Assembly (NCBI GenBank): GCA_002794785.1
Contig: NBBA01000007.1
Location: 930,001 to 994,000 of the forward strand
Direction: 5' to 3'
From: Coniferiporia sulphurascens
Taxonomy: Eukaryota; Basidiomycota; Agaricomycetes; Hymenochaetales; Hymenochaetaceae
Length of the DNA: 64,000 nt
The notes below the pieces were generated by a model. That model saw nothing but the letters and a program-made list of their open reading frames with translations, was not told where the DNA came from and searched no databases. Of this stretch, positions 33,159 to 43,908 are shown in pieces. Position 1 is the stretch's first letter. Each line of letters opens with the position of its first letter. The position numbers and the translations under genes are program-made.

Positions 33159-36100
33159 ATGACCTCACTCGTCTGGACCTCCAGACGGACTCCGGTGGTC
33201 GAATGGGCAGGTCCTACCAAGTGCCCCATACTCACTCCGGGTGATCCAAGTGTCCGGACCCTTCGCCAATGGCAGGGAGCAGCCCTCTCATACCAGATGG
33301 CAAAATCAGTGGTGGATGATAAGATTGTCGCAATGGTGGCCAGAGGGTTGATGGATCCCCGATTCTGGGAGTGGTATGTCAATGACTATCACCGACTCAA
33401 TTCCCTGACCCTGCCGAAGTTCATGGATGAGCTCTATGCCGAAGCCCTTCCGGTGGATTGGGAAGCAACAGAGCGCCAGAAGCTCCTGTCCTCTCAGCAG
33501 GGGACCTCCATCTTCTGGGACTGGCAGCTGGAGGTTGCTACCCAGAATGCAATACTGCCCGACACATCCCAGCTCTCCTCAGCCCGACTCCTTGAGTTCC
33601 TGGAGGCCAACATGCACCCGGACCTCCAGCACCAACTCCGCTTCCACCCACCGGTCCTCACGCTCATGCACTCTGAGCAGACTCGGCTGCATGATGCAGC
33701 TGTAGCAGCTGCCAAGGACGCCGGAAATACCCCTCTGACAGCCTCCATCAACCCCAAGCCAGTCATTGACCGCATCTGGGTCTGTGAGTGGACGTTCCAT
33801 GTCAAAAACCTGGATGAGCGCCGGACTTACGATGAGTCTCACATTCGTAAGGCCTCAGAGGAAGCGGTCCAGGCTGACCATGCCCGAAGGAGGGCAGCCG
33901 AAGGACGCCCCTCCCGTTCTGAAGGTTCCCAGTCCGGATGCAAGCCAGCGAAGAGGACAGGGAACCCCGGGGGGCAACCCAGTCCTTATGCCCCCAAGCT
34001 CACCGAAGCAGAGCGGACCTTGCTCCAGGAACACCAGGGATGTTTCCAGTGCCATCGCTTTTATGCCAGACACATAGGGTCCACTTGCCCGAATGGTCCT
34101 GTGTATGCCAAGGACTACACCCCACTCACTCCAGCCCTGGCCACTGCTGCCCAGGCAGGCTCCTCAAATTCCTCAGGTGGAAGTAGGGCCACTGGGGACA
34201 AGCACCTGAAGGCCGAACCCATCGCTGCGCTTGCCCGGGGGGCCTCCGGACTAGAGGAGGAGGACGAAGACTCCACCGCCTCCAACACCGAGTATGTGCG
34301 CTTTTCCAAGCCCCATTTCCTTCCCCATTGTATTGTTGCCCACTCCACTACTTCCCCCTCCGCGCCGGTCCAACCCCTAATTGATCATGGCTGTGTCACA
34401 GTTCTGATTAGACCGGACCTCGTCGAGCAGCTCGGACTCCGCTGGAGAAAGCTTCCACGTCCGGAGTCCGCATCCTTGGCAATTGAAGCGGAAGGGGCAG
34501 AAATTGTGTTCACAGAGTGGGTGAAGCTAAAGGTGTGGTTGTCGGACTGGAAATGGGTTTCTAAGACTGTATGCACGAAGGTGGTGCCTAGATTGTGTAC
34601 TCAGTTAATCCTTGGAATCCCATTCCTTTCCCGCAACAACCTTGTCCTGGACGCGGCAGATCGTACCCTGATAGATAAGACCTGTGGGTACAATCTATTG
34701 AGTTCCCTTCCCCACCCCACCGGAGCAGCCAAAATTCCGGCAGAGCAGGTCCTTCGTCATGAGGGAGGGGATACTCCTAAGTTGCCGGATTTTGCTCCCT
34801 TGCGTGGACCCCAGCTCTCCTTCAATATCCCAACACCTAAGTCAGCCCCAGCACACACCCGACCAGTTCCCAAGCCAGCCACCACCATGCTGAAGATACG
34901 TCAACATATCCAGGTGCTTGCTTATCAGGAATCTCTTGTGCAAGAGGATGCTAAGATGAAGGAGAAGTATTGGGATCGATTCCCGGCGGATATCCCACAC
35001 CTCCGGGAACTCTCCTGGGATGTGTTCCATCGCATTAAGCTCAAGGATGCCACCCTGACCATGAATGCTCGCACATACTCCTGTCCAAAGAAGTATCAGG
35101 AGGCTTGGCAAATCCTCCTGAAGCAGCATGAGGACACTGGATGAATTCATCGGTTGAGCAGCCCATATGTGTCACCCGCTTTCCTCATTCCAAAGGCAGA
35201 CCCAACAGCATTACCCCATCTGGTAGGGGATTTCCAGGCCCTTAATGCCAATACAGTCCGAGACCGGACTCCGCTGCCCCGGATTGACGATATCCTGAGT
35301 GATTGTGGTCGGGCCAAGATCTTCGGGAAGATAGACATGACCAATTCCTTTTTCCAGACCCGCATGCACCCAGATGACATCCAGTACACTGCCATGACCA
35401 CCCCCTTCAGACTTTACAAATGGCTTGTAATGCCAATGGGGACCTGCAATGCACCGGCTACTCACCAGTGGCGCATATTCCGGGCATTGGAGCACCTCAT
35501 CGGAAAGGTGTGTCATGTCTACCTGGATGACATAATCATCTGGTCCGACACCATCGAAGAGCACCGGGTCCGAGTTTCGATGGTCCTGGAAGCTATGCAG
35601 GCTGCAAACCTTTACTGTTCACCCAAGAAGACCAACCTCTTCTGCTCTGAAGTGATGTTTCTGGGACATGTCATTTTGGAGCAGGGAATTGAAGCGGACC
35701 CAAGCAAAGCCCTTCGGGTCACCGAATGGCCTACCCCGATGCATACCCGGGATGTCCGGGCCTTTCTGGGAATGGTCCGGTACATTGCAGCATTCCTACC
35801 TCAGCTAGCAGAGTATACAGCAGTGCTCACCCCACTCACATGCAAGGAGTTCAATCACAATTTTCTGGCATGGACTCCAGAGCATCAGCATGCATTTGAC
35901 AAGATTAAGGAACTCGTTACAGGCCGAGACTGCCTCACTACTGTCGACCATGAGTCCGACAAGACTATCTATGTGATGACGATGCTAGTGACCTTCGGAC
36001 TGGGGCTGTACTGAGCGTTGGGCGGACCTGGGAATCAGCCCAGCCAGTCGCCTTTGAGTCCCACCAACTCAATAGCACAGAGCGGAATTATCCCGTGCAT

Positions 36101-37860
36101 GAGAAGGAGCTCCTGGCTATTGTCCAGGCTCTCAAGAAATGGCAGGTTTATCTCCTGGGAGTCCATTTCGAAGTGCACACAGACCACCGGACTCTCCAGT
36201 ATTTCCAGGGACAGCGAGACCTGTCCCAGAGACAAGCCCGGTGGTCTGAGTTTCTCTCCCAGTACGATTACGCTCTCCACTATGTCAAAGGGGAGGATAA
36301 TACCATGGCCGATGCTATGTCACGTTACCCCAATGGAATTAGGGCTGCAACCAAGGTTGCGGCAATTGGACTGGCACATTGCCCCATCCTGCCCAAGTCC
36401 GAGCCAGTGGGGGCCATCCTGACCATTGCTAGTGACCCAGAGCTACTGGGAAAAATCCGGGAGGGCTATGCGGAGGATGAGTGGTGCCAGAAGCTGCTCC
36501 ACAATCTGGGTAGCATAGAGGGGGCTCGCTCCGAAGGAGACCTACTCTATGTAGGTACCTGACTGGTAATCCCACAGAAGGGGGACATTCGGGAATCTCT
36601 TTATCGCCTTGCCCATGATTCCCTGGGCCATTTCGGACCTGAAAAGAGCTACGAATCGCTTCGGGATGTGTATTACTGGCCCGGAATGCGACGGGACCTC
36701 GAGGGAGCCTACGTACCCAGCTGTCCGGAGTGCCAGAGGCACAAGAGTGCGACCACGAAGCCAGCGGGGCCACTCCACCCTTTGCCTGTGCCAGACAAGC
36801 GGTTTGACAGTGTGGCAATTGACTTCATTGGTCCACTCCCAGAGGATGGGGGATTTAATGGGATTGTCACCATGATGGACAGGATGGGGTCTGCAGACAT
36901 CCGGATAGTTCCCATACACATGGACATGTCAGCAGAGGCCTTCGCAGTCATTTTCTTCAATGAATGGTACTGCAAAAATGGCCTCCTGCTGGAAATCATC
37001 TCAGACCGGGACAAGCTCTTCATGTCCCGGTTCTGGAAAGCCTTACATAAGCTCACCAGAGTTAAGCTGAAGATGTCCACCGCATTTCACCCGGAGACCA
37101 ACGGGGCCAGTGAGCGGACTAACAAGACAGTGAACCAGATACTCCAATTCCATGTTGACTGGAATCAGCAGAACTGGGTGAAGGCACTTCCAAAGGTCCA
37201 CTTCATTATTATGAACACGAAGAATGCATCCACCGGATACACCCCCTTCTACCTGAGGTCCGGACACTCCCCCCGACTCATTCCACCACTCGTACCATCC
37301 AGCGGAGACCCACCGGAGGGGGAGGAGACTGTCCGGGTGATGGAACTGATCCAACAGCTCCACCGGGACATCCTGGATGTGCAGGACTCACTTCTGGCTG
37401 CCAAGACCCGACAGGCACACCATGCCAACCAACACTGGGCTCCAGATGACCATTTCCAAGTGGGGGACCAAGTCATGGTTTCCACCTGGAACAGGAGGCA
37501 GGAATACAAGTCCAAGGGCCAGCACCGAGTTGCAAAGTTTATGCCCTGCTATGATGGTCCATATACTATTTCCGCTGCATTCCCAGAGAAGTCCGAGTAC
37601 ACCCTGGAGTTGCCGGACTCAGACCAGACTTTCCCGGGGTTCCATGCCAGCCAACTCCGGCGCTTCATTCCTAATGATGATGCCTTATTTCCGGGATGAG
37701 CACTGGCTCAGCTGGGACCAGTGGATGAAGACCGGAATGTATTTGAGGTGGATTCAATTGTGGACGAATGCAAGCGGGGCCAGGGGACTCAGTTCCTAGT
37801 CCGATGGAAAGGCTGGGGGAACCAAGGACAGGAGTAGAAATCCCAGACAGAGCTCTGGGA
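33159..37860 (+). pseudogene. Gypsy-2 gag-pol, with stops and a frameshift
   Basis: The first frame (33159-35144) has a gag capsid-like region, a zinc knuckle variant (CFQC...H...C near 34040), and a protease with LIDHGCVTVLI; here the usual D-S/T-G is D-H-G. RT follows from 35154 (FGKIDMTNSFFQTR, CHVYLDDIII), RNase H at about 35960-36330 (EVHTDHRTLQYF), an integrase with an HHCC finger (HDSLGHFGP, CPEC), DDE residues in AIDFIGPLP, ISDRDKLF and ETNGASERTN, and a GPY/F-like module. A chromodomain remnant lies at 37730-37850 (FLVRWKGWG). It is broken by TGA at 35142-35144, 36560-36562 and 37697-37699 (each at an expected arginine), a one-base loss near 35983, and a TAG near 37837. It is inactive as read. 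Confidence 0.9.
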
Positions 37861-38926
37861 ATCTGCCCCACTCGTTTTAGAGGCTTGGGAGTGGTGCCAG
37901 GGGCGGACCACTTAAATTTCTTTTCTTTCAATTTTCCTCCTCATTTCCACCCTTTAATTCCTTTCCTATTTCCTTTTCCTATTGCATCTCACCCCTGGGG
38001 GGGGGGAACAATTTTTTAGAGGGGGGAGGGGTGTAAGCCCAGGGCTTACTACTCCAATGCCTATGCGTTGGAGACTACCGGGTCCGGACGTCACCTGACG
38101 CGCCGGGTTGTCAGTCACATGATGCACCGGGCTGTCACCTGACACGCCGGACTGATGGTCACATGATTGTATTTCCTCCAGACTATACAGATCTACAATT
38201 ACATAATTCCCTCGCTATTCCCATTTGCTTTCCACACCTTTGTTGCCTCAGTCTATCTGACAGCAACAAAGGTGAGTAGTTATAGCATGGAATGTATGTA
38301 GTCTATCTGACAGCAACAAAGACACCTTTGTCCTTTCTGTCCTAGGCTGAACTTTAGTGTTGCCAACTCCTGGTTGGCTTCCAAACAGGAAGACTTAGTG
38401 TCTGTCTAAACTTCCTTTTTAAAAAACCCTGCTTATCCAGGATGTCAAAGGTCTCGTTTATCTTCGTTGTATTGAACTGGCTGAGCAGTTTGCGGATGTT
38501 GGCCGCAACATGCTCCAGGGTATCTCCCTCAGGAGTAGGTTTGGATGTCTCAACAATGGGAAATGCATTGTTGATGGTGCGCATGGTACAAGGCTGGCTA
38601 GAGCCTTGTTTGTACTTGGTGCAGTCACTGTTAGATGCAGTCGATCTTCTTTCCTTTTTGTCTATCTCCAATCCTTTTTCCTTTTCTGTTCTCTCCCTTC
38701 ATGATTCCTCTTTCAGCATTAACTCCTCTTAGTCAGATGACTTGTTATGACTCATGACCTCTCCCTTTTTGTAATACCTTCACATGACACCCCAGCCCTA
38801 TAAGTAGTTGAGCTGAACATTATTATTTCCTGTTCTTCTCTTCTACTTACCATCATGTTGACTTAGGTATTTACCTGTATGGTCCTTTCTTTTGAGCAAT
38901 CTACTTACCGTTGTGTCGACTTAGCG

Positions 38927-40121
38927 TTATGCGTGATCTGAACATAGTCCCTCTGAGTCCCCCCTCAGATCACTAGGTGTTCCCTTCATGCTAGTCAGTG
39001 TTTCATTGATCTCTTCGGGGCCCAGTTGAGTTATTCCCAGCTGCCGCCTAACAGTTGCGTGTATTGTGGCCTTTCTCGCGGCAAGCGAGGCATTGTCCTT
39101 CATGAATGCACCTAGTGCATTCCTCCTCTGTGAGGCATGGTGGACGGTTGGTAGTGTTAACCTGCATATCACACTGGTTAGGCTGGAATTGGCGTTGCTG
39201 CTAGTTGCCAAGGTTACAAAAACGGTTTTCTTGTTTAATGGGAGTTTGTCCCGGGCCGCAGAGGGCCTTGAGTCATTGGTAGACTGCATCCTGTTTGGAT
39301 GCTTTGTGGTACCATTCCTCAATGGTCATGGGTGGTTTCGCATTAGACAATACATGAGACAGGAGGCCATGTTTGAGGCCTTTCTTGTAGATGGGGATGA
39401 GGTTGTTGTTACCTGACATCCCAGTGTGGGTGACTAGTGACTGGAAGCGACTGTTATAGTCGTCTGTGGAGCCAGTCCGCAGGAGGTTCATGATCTCCTG
39501 GGAGGCCTCGGCAACATCATCGGTGGTGATGAATGTGTTGCGGAAGTCGCACTTGAAGTCGCCCCAGGTCCCATATCTGACAATGGTAGTGAGGGTCTGA
39601 CCATTCTTGTCTTTGGCAAAAGCAGATGCCAGTGTTTCTCGGTTAATGGCCCAGTCTCCTGCAGTGCCTGTCTGCATGTAGGAGAGGACGAAGTTGATCT
39701 TCAACTCATCAGTGTCATAGATGTGGCAGTTAATGTGTAGGTACGCTTCGCAGCTCAAAAGGAAGTGTCTGGCATATTTGTGGTCCCCATCGAAAGTGTT
39801 GGGATGGGCAAGGTTGATTTCTTTAGGGGCTGGTGCGTTGGACAACATAGTTTGTCCCTTGGGTCCATCGGCTGGGTCAGGTGTTTTGAGATGTGGAAAA
39901 AGTTCGTGATAGTTCGGTACGTTGGTTATGAAGGTTAAGCTGGCATCTGCCGCATCAAGAGCCTTTAACCACTGATAGTCTCCATGCTGGTTTTGTAACC
40001 ACGAATAGTAGTTGTAGTCGTTTGAGTTGGTCTGTTTCTTTTTGAAACACTTGAGGTTGTTGTCCCAGGTGCCCCCAACAAGGGTAAAGGAGGGAGATGG
40101 AATAGATTGCTTGAGAGACAA
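38927..40121 (-). CDS. Gypsy-1 gag
   Basis: The main frame 39273-40121 encodes 282 residues of retrotransposon capsid type: HPNTFDGDHKYARHFLLSCEAYL, GTAGDWAINRE, YGTWGDFKCDFRNTF and a helical C-terminal half. The next frame, 38927-39322, overlaps it in another phase and probably carries the nucleocapsid part after an indel. I cannot see a clean CCHC box, so that part is decayed. Gag would form the particle that packages element RNA. It lies between the Gypsy-1 5' LTR and the pol frame that starts at about 38671. Confidence 0.75.
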
Positions 40122-40176
40122 GTTGGGCAGAGGGTTGTTGCTTGGACATTGGATACATCAGCAAAAAAAATTGGGA

Positions 40177-40187
40177 AAGCTTGTGCT
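40177..40187 (-). promoter_or_regulatory. Putative self-priming site of Gypsy-1
   Basis: On the sense strand, AGCACAAGCTT begins 2 nt after the 5' LTR. It is the exact reverse complement of AAGCTTGTGCT in the LTR (plus-strand positions 40428-40438), which lies about 34 nt after a TATATAAG box (40472-40465), where transcription should start. Eleven nucleotides is the length used by Tf1. No tRNA-type TGG site is present. The match is seen; use as primer is inferred. Confidence 0.7.
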
Positions 40188-40189
40188 AG

Positions 40190-40746
40190 TGTTAAGCTCA
40201 GCATTTACACAGTGATCGACATTGGGGCTTCCTGATCATCAAGGCTGGGAGTGACGGCAATGGGGCTTCCTGATGCCGGTAACGAAGTGGATCGACAGTG
40301 GGGCTTCCTGATCATCGAGAAGGTACGCAGTGTCTTTAGAGGAGTCGGGTTACGACAAAGTGGCCAATGACTAGGTAGAGCACACAGTAGACTGTGAGGT
40401 GCATATAATGGGCTTGTATGAACAAAGAGCACAAGCTTAGGACTTGTGCTACCTAAGTTACATGCTTATATACTACTCTGTGTGTTTGTTACTGTAGCGT
40501 CTTGTGTAAGGTCGTTTACATGGCTATGGAAGGTCATGGAAACCCAAGGAATGTCTTGGTAATACAAGTAAGTTGATCAGTAAGCAAAGCACATCATGAT
40601 GGTGCAATATGGTGTCATCATGGCATCTTATGGTGTAATGCAAATAAGGATGAGTAATAAAGAGAAATGGGGGAGTTGTGCTGACTGATGATGACAAAGA
40701 GGAAGTGAGTCAGTGCAGTAAGGGAAAAGTAAAGAAAAACATAACA
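40190..40746 (-). repeat. Gypsy-1 5' LTR (copy G)
   Basis: 557 bp, paired with 25442-25998. The sense-strand TATA box TATATAAG is at 40472-40465, followed by the AGCACAAG...CTTGTGCT hairpin. Its outer flank is LINE ORF2 sequence starting directly at 40747. Confidence 0.9.
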
Positions 40747-41090
40747 GCCAGGGTCCAGGTCAACCCCAACACCCTGATCCACCCCTCAATCTCATTGCGA
40801 TGGTTGGGGATTTGGTGGGACCCAGGCCTCTCCTTCAAGCCCCATGTTGAGTGAATGCACTCCAAGGGGCTCTCCACCCTCGCTGCCCTCCGCATTCTGG
40901 GCAACACCCAATGCGGCATCTCAGCCCTCCTCCTCCACTGCCTGTACACCTCCTGTGTCCGCTCTGTCCTGTCCTGGGGCACACCAGTTTGGTACCATGG
41001 CCGCCGCCAAAAAACCTTGGTAAACCGCCTCCAGGCCATGCAAAACACGGCCTGTCGCTGGATACTGGGCATCTTCAAAGGCGCCTCCCA
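40747..41090 (+). pseudogene. LINE ORF2 fragment (end of reverse transcriptase)
   Basis: Encodes the region after the RT palm: HSKGLSTLAALRILGNTQCGISALLL, VLSWGTPVWYHG and LQAMQNTACRWILGIFKGAS. It matches the ORF2 segment at 59030-59370. It is cut on the left by the Gypsy-1 LTR and on the right by the 5' end of the next LINE. Confidence 0.85.
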
Positions 41091-43107
41091 TCCTTCTTGA
41101 CCAGTAACCACCACCATCGACTAGTGTGGGCAGCTAAAACTCCCCCATGTCAAACCCCAGTGGATACAGGAATGCTCTACATTTGACTCAACCACCCCTC
41201 CCACCTCCCTCATCGGCCAGTGCCGATGCCAACAGGGCCGCCAGGGCCTCCGCCAACTGGGTGGCCACTGGCAACACCGCTGCCGCACTATATGGCACAA
41301 CCCCCACCCCTGCCCAAATCGACCCAGGCCTCCCAGCGTCGTCTCCAGACGCTCTCCATCTCGCACTGTCCCCCATCATCGGAGTGTCGAACACCGAGTT
41401 TACTCGCATGTTCGAGCACATCAGCCACCCCCCCTCCGTAGGTTCCAACCCCCCCGCCAGCTCCAACAAGCTCGGCGAGATGGAAGACCTCCTCGAGAAC
41501 CTGCACACGCCCTCACCGCCGCTCACCAACAAGCGATCGTCTGAAGCCCTCTCCCTGCACACCCCCCGACCCCGCCCTCGAGACCGGTTCGAGCCGCACA
41601 CGTCGAGGTTTATGTACTCCCTCTCCCGCACACTGGAGGACTTTGACTGGAAGACCCATTGTGCCAATGCCACAGAGACCGATCGGGCAGCCGGCCAGTT
41701 TGTTGGCGACCTTCTTTGGAATGTCCAACAGACCATTGCCGGCGTTTTCAGGGACAAGAAGGACCCCCAACACATCATCTCCCGCAACTTGGAGATGGCC
41801 TACAACATCGCAAGGGAGGGGGCAGTAGCCTCCCTCCCAGCGCCCTTCGCCCCAGCCCCCCCCCTGCAAAGGACCCCAACCACCACCCCCCAACCCTCTG
41901 CCCTGACCAGGACCCCTGGAACCACTAACATGTCACCTGATGTGGCCGCACTGACCAATATAGTTAAGCAGCTGTCCACAGAAGTTGCCACCATCTCCCG
42001 GCAAGTCTCAACACTTGTCAACCAGCCCACACCCTGTGCCCCGCAGGCCCCGAAGGCCCAGGCTCCTACCACCACCACCACCACCCAGACCGCTATTGCC
42101 GCAGCACCAACCTCCTATGCCCAGGTGGCAGCCACCCTGGCCCCACCTACCGCCTCCAACCCCAACCCTGTTGCACTGGCCCCGGGCACAGTCTTCATGA
42201 TGGTGACCCACAAGAAGAAGAAAAAGCAACGCCAGGTCCCACCCCTGCCCCCAATGTATGCCAAGGACCCGACCCTGGTCCTCATCCCGAACATCACACT
42301 CAAGTCCGAGATACAGCTCCTGGCCATGTGCCTCACCGCCACAGCCTGTGAGTTCTTCTCCTCCCTCCCCACTGCTGATCAGGTCACAGTCCTGGCCTCC
42401 TCCTTCAACGTGAAGGGGAACCTTGTGACCTCTTTTGCCAAGCGCCCCTCCTCCACCTCTCCCACCACAGACACAATTATCGATCGGCACTCTGCAGCGT
42501 TTGCAGCCCATATGTGTGATAGGTGCCTCTCGGTGGTGGTTGACAAGATCCCTGCCCAGTACACCCTCAACCCGGTCCATGTCCATCCCTGGTCCGCACT
42601 CTGCATCTCTATGGTGCCCTGTGTGGACTACCTCTTTGGCCAGAACAGCCACACCATTTCCCCAAAGGCCCTCATGGCCAAAATCCAGAACAACCCAGCA
42701 CTCCGCCCCCTCGACTTTGTTGTCAACCCCCACTTTGCCGCCACAGAGGACCGCCTCCCAACCCTTCAGAAGTGCCCTGTGGCATTCTCCTTCTCCGACC
42801 CCGACAGATCAATCTGCATGCAGCTGCTGAGGCGCCCATGGGTTTGGTTGTTCGGCTCTGCCCTCTCCCTCTCTGTCCCTCCCTACCGCCCCAGCCTCAC
42901 GCAGTGTGAGTGCTGCCAGGGCCTAGGTCATGGGACGAAAGGCTGCCATGCCCAGCCATGCTGCGCCGACTGTGGAGGAGGCCATCTAACCCATAATCAC
43001 CATAAGTCGTGTGCATCCTGCACCACCAAAGCCATTGAGGGCGACCACTGCCCTCACCCTCGCTACTGCACAAACTGCAAAGGTGACCACCCCGCCACCC
43101 TCCCTCA
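41091..43107 (+). CDS. LINE ORF1 (gag-like), interrupted near its C-terminus
   Basis: The 5' untranslated region starts (A)TCCTTCTTGACCAGTAACC at 41091. The ATG at 41147 opens an uninterrupted ORF1 to 43107, the best-preserved ORF1 in the window. It has a Ser/Pro/Ala-rich N-terminus, a helical region (GQFVGDLLWNVQQTIAG), a low-complexity Thr/Pro/Ala stretch, and basic KKKKKQR. A core follows with FFSSLPTADQV and FAATEDRLPTLQKCPV. It ends in Cys/His knuckles: CECCQGLGHGTKGC (C-x2-C-x4-H-x4-C), CCADCGGGH and CTNCKGDHPAT. ORF1 binds the LINE RNA in the particle. A minus-strand LINE 3' end is inserted right after the last knuckle, so stop and ORF2 are lost here. The architecture fits Tad1-like fungal LINEs. 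Confidence 0.85.
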
Positions 43108-43112
43108 ATTTA

Positions 43113-43143
<31 letters not shown>

Positions 43144-43791
43144 ATTCCTGCAGTATTACATAATTACAAGCTGCCCCCCGAGGGGGGGGCCCTAACTACA
43201 TAACAACGGAGGTGCCCGTCATTGCGCATCACACAAAACCGGGCAGGGGCTCTGCTCTCCAAGGGGTGCCAAAGTGTGAAGAGCCCCTATTTAGTACGAG
43301 AAGGGTAGAAAGAGGGATACATATCGCTACGAACAAACCAAGTGGGTGAAGGCAGGTTTAAAGTAAGAAGCTTAGAAGTGGGAAGGGAGGGTGAGAGTGC
43401 CGGCCAAGATGTATCAGTAGGAATTCAAAGGGCAGGCATTAATCTGAGGGAAAAGGAGGGAGCATACCTGAAAGCTCCAAAAGGGCTGGGTCCGAGTCCT
43501 GGGTTCAGGGTCCAAGCATATGACGCATGTAGTCCCGCAGGAGGTCTAAGTCCATATCCTTGTTGGTTGGGTGGCCATCGAGGTCCATCATGGCAAAAGC
43601 TAGCCGGATGGCTCTGGATGTCCGGTCGGAGAGGCAGTTTAGGTGCCCCGTTAGCCTAAGCCAATGTTGCAAAACTGGGAGGCAGTTTTCATCAGCCCAT
43701 TCAGAGTGGTGGACTGGAAGAGGGTCCCGAGGAGGCCATACACATCATATCCATGGTTAGAAGGTGCTACAGCCGCCTAAGATGTGGGCAG
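43108..43791 (-). mobile_element. 5'-truncated LINE 3' end inserted in ORF1
   Basis: Sense is minus. The tail of (AAAATA)n type is at 43108-43140, followed by the conserved 3' terminus (CTGCAGGAATAATAA on the sense strand) and a C/G hairpin near 43173-43190. ORF2 C-terminal coding follows up to about 43791. I found no clear TSD on the far side. Confidence 0.8.
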
Positions 43792-43908
43792 TCGACTGTG
43801 CCAGAATTAAAGAGCGCCCTTGCAGGGCCCCACTACGCATGCACCTTCCTCATGACATAGAAGCCTGACCAGTAGGACTTACACCTGACACACTGTCCTC
43901 TATGACGT

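Larger units (their letters stand above)
31755..38383 (+). mobile_element. Gypsy-2: complete Ty3/Gypsy retrotransposon
   Basis: 6629 bp. LTRs of 352 bp each at 31755-32106 and 38032-38383 (TGTAAGCCCAGG...GGCTTCCA). TSD AACAG at 31750-31754 and 38384-38388. The polypurine tract AGAGGGGGGAGGGG ends at 38031, directly before the 3' LTR. It is inserted between gag and pol of Gypsy-1, in opposite orientation. The two LTRs differ at eight sites, all transitions. It carries a Gypsy-1-family solo LTR in its leader. I could not identify a primer-binding site after the 5' LTR (the sequence begins CTTTTTTTTT). Confidence 0.95.
27833..38671 (-). pseudogene. Gypsy-1 pol (protease, RT, RNase H, integrase, chromodomain)
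   Basis: One continuous frame once Gypsy-2 (with one AACAG) and the solo LTR at 29118-29678 (with one CATTG) are removed: 38671-38389, then 31754-27833. That gives about 1213 codons with no frameshift. Domains: aspartic protease ([12 protein letters not shown]), RT with [11 protein letters not shown] and YMDDVLI, RNase H (LEMDTSKVASGAIL and CDHKNLSYF), integrase zinc finger (FHDLPSFGHLG and CAVC), the DDE core (MDFITNLP, ISDQGPQF, TDGQTEHANQ), and a C-terminal chromodomain (EYEVEAIVSHKG, FLVKWASYPSSENQWLSE). It is broken by six in-frame TGA codons at 30799-30801, 29965-29967, 29923-29925, 29710-29712, 29024-29026 and 28286-28288, each where arginine is expected. The element is inactive as read. 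Confidence 0.9.
25442..40746 (-). mobile_element. Gypsy-1: chromodomain Ty3/Gypsy retrotransposon, nested
   Basis: LTRs at 40190-40746 (5') and 25442-25998 (3') point the same way as the coding sequence. Inside are gag (about 38930-40121), pol (38671 down to 27833, split) and an extra 3' open frame (26482-27802). It holds a whole Gypsy-2 (31755-38383) and a solo LTR (29118-29678). Without these and their duplicated sites it is about 8.1 kb. Chromodomain, gag-pol order and the primer site suggest a chromovirus of the Tf1/sushi type. The flanks do not form a TSD: ACAGC on the left, GCCAG on the right. The left flank is Plavaka and the right flank LINE, so this copy has been rearranged. Confidence 0.88.

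Noticed and set aside
40185..40751. Reading the Gypsy-1 5' LTR as a solo LTR with TSD GCTAG/GCCAG
   Set aside because: The two flanks differ by one base, and gag starts within about 70 bp in the right direction. The LTR pairs best with the one at 25442, which has a polypurine tract beside it.
42008..42733. 241-residue open frame on the minus strand
   Set aside because: It is antisense to the well-supported LINE ORF1 and is Gly/Val-rich, as expected from the complement of a Pro/Ala-rich frame.
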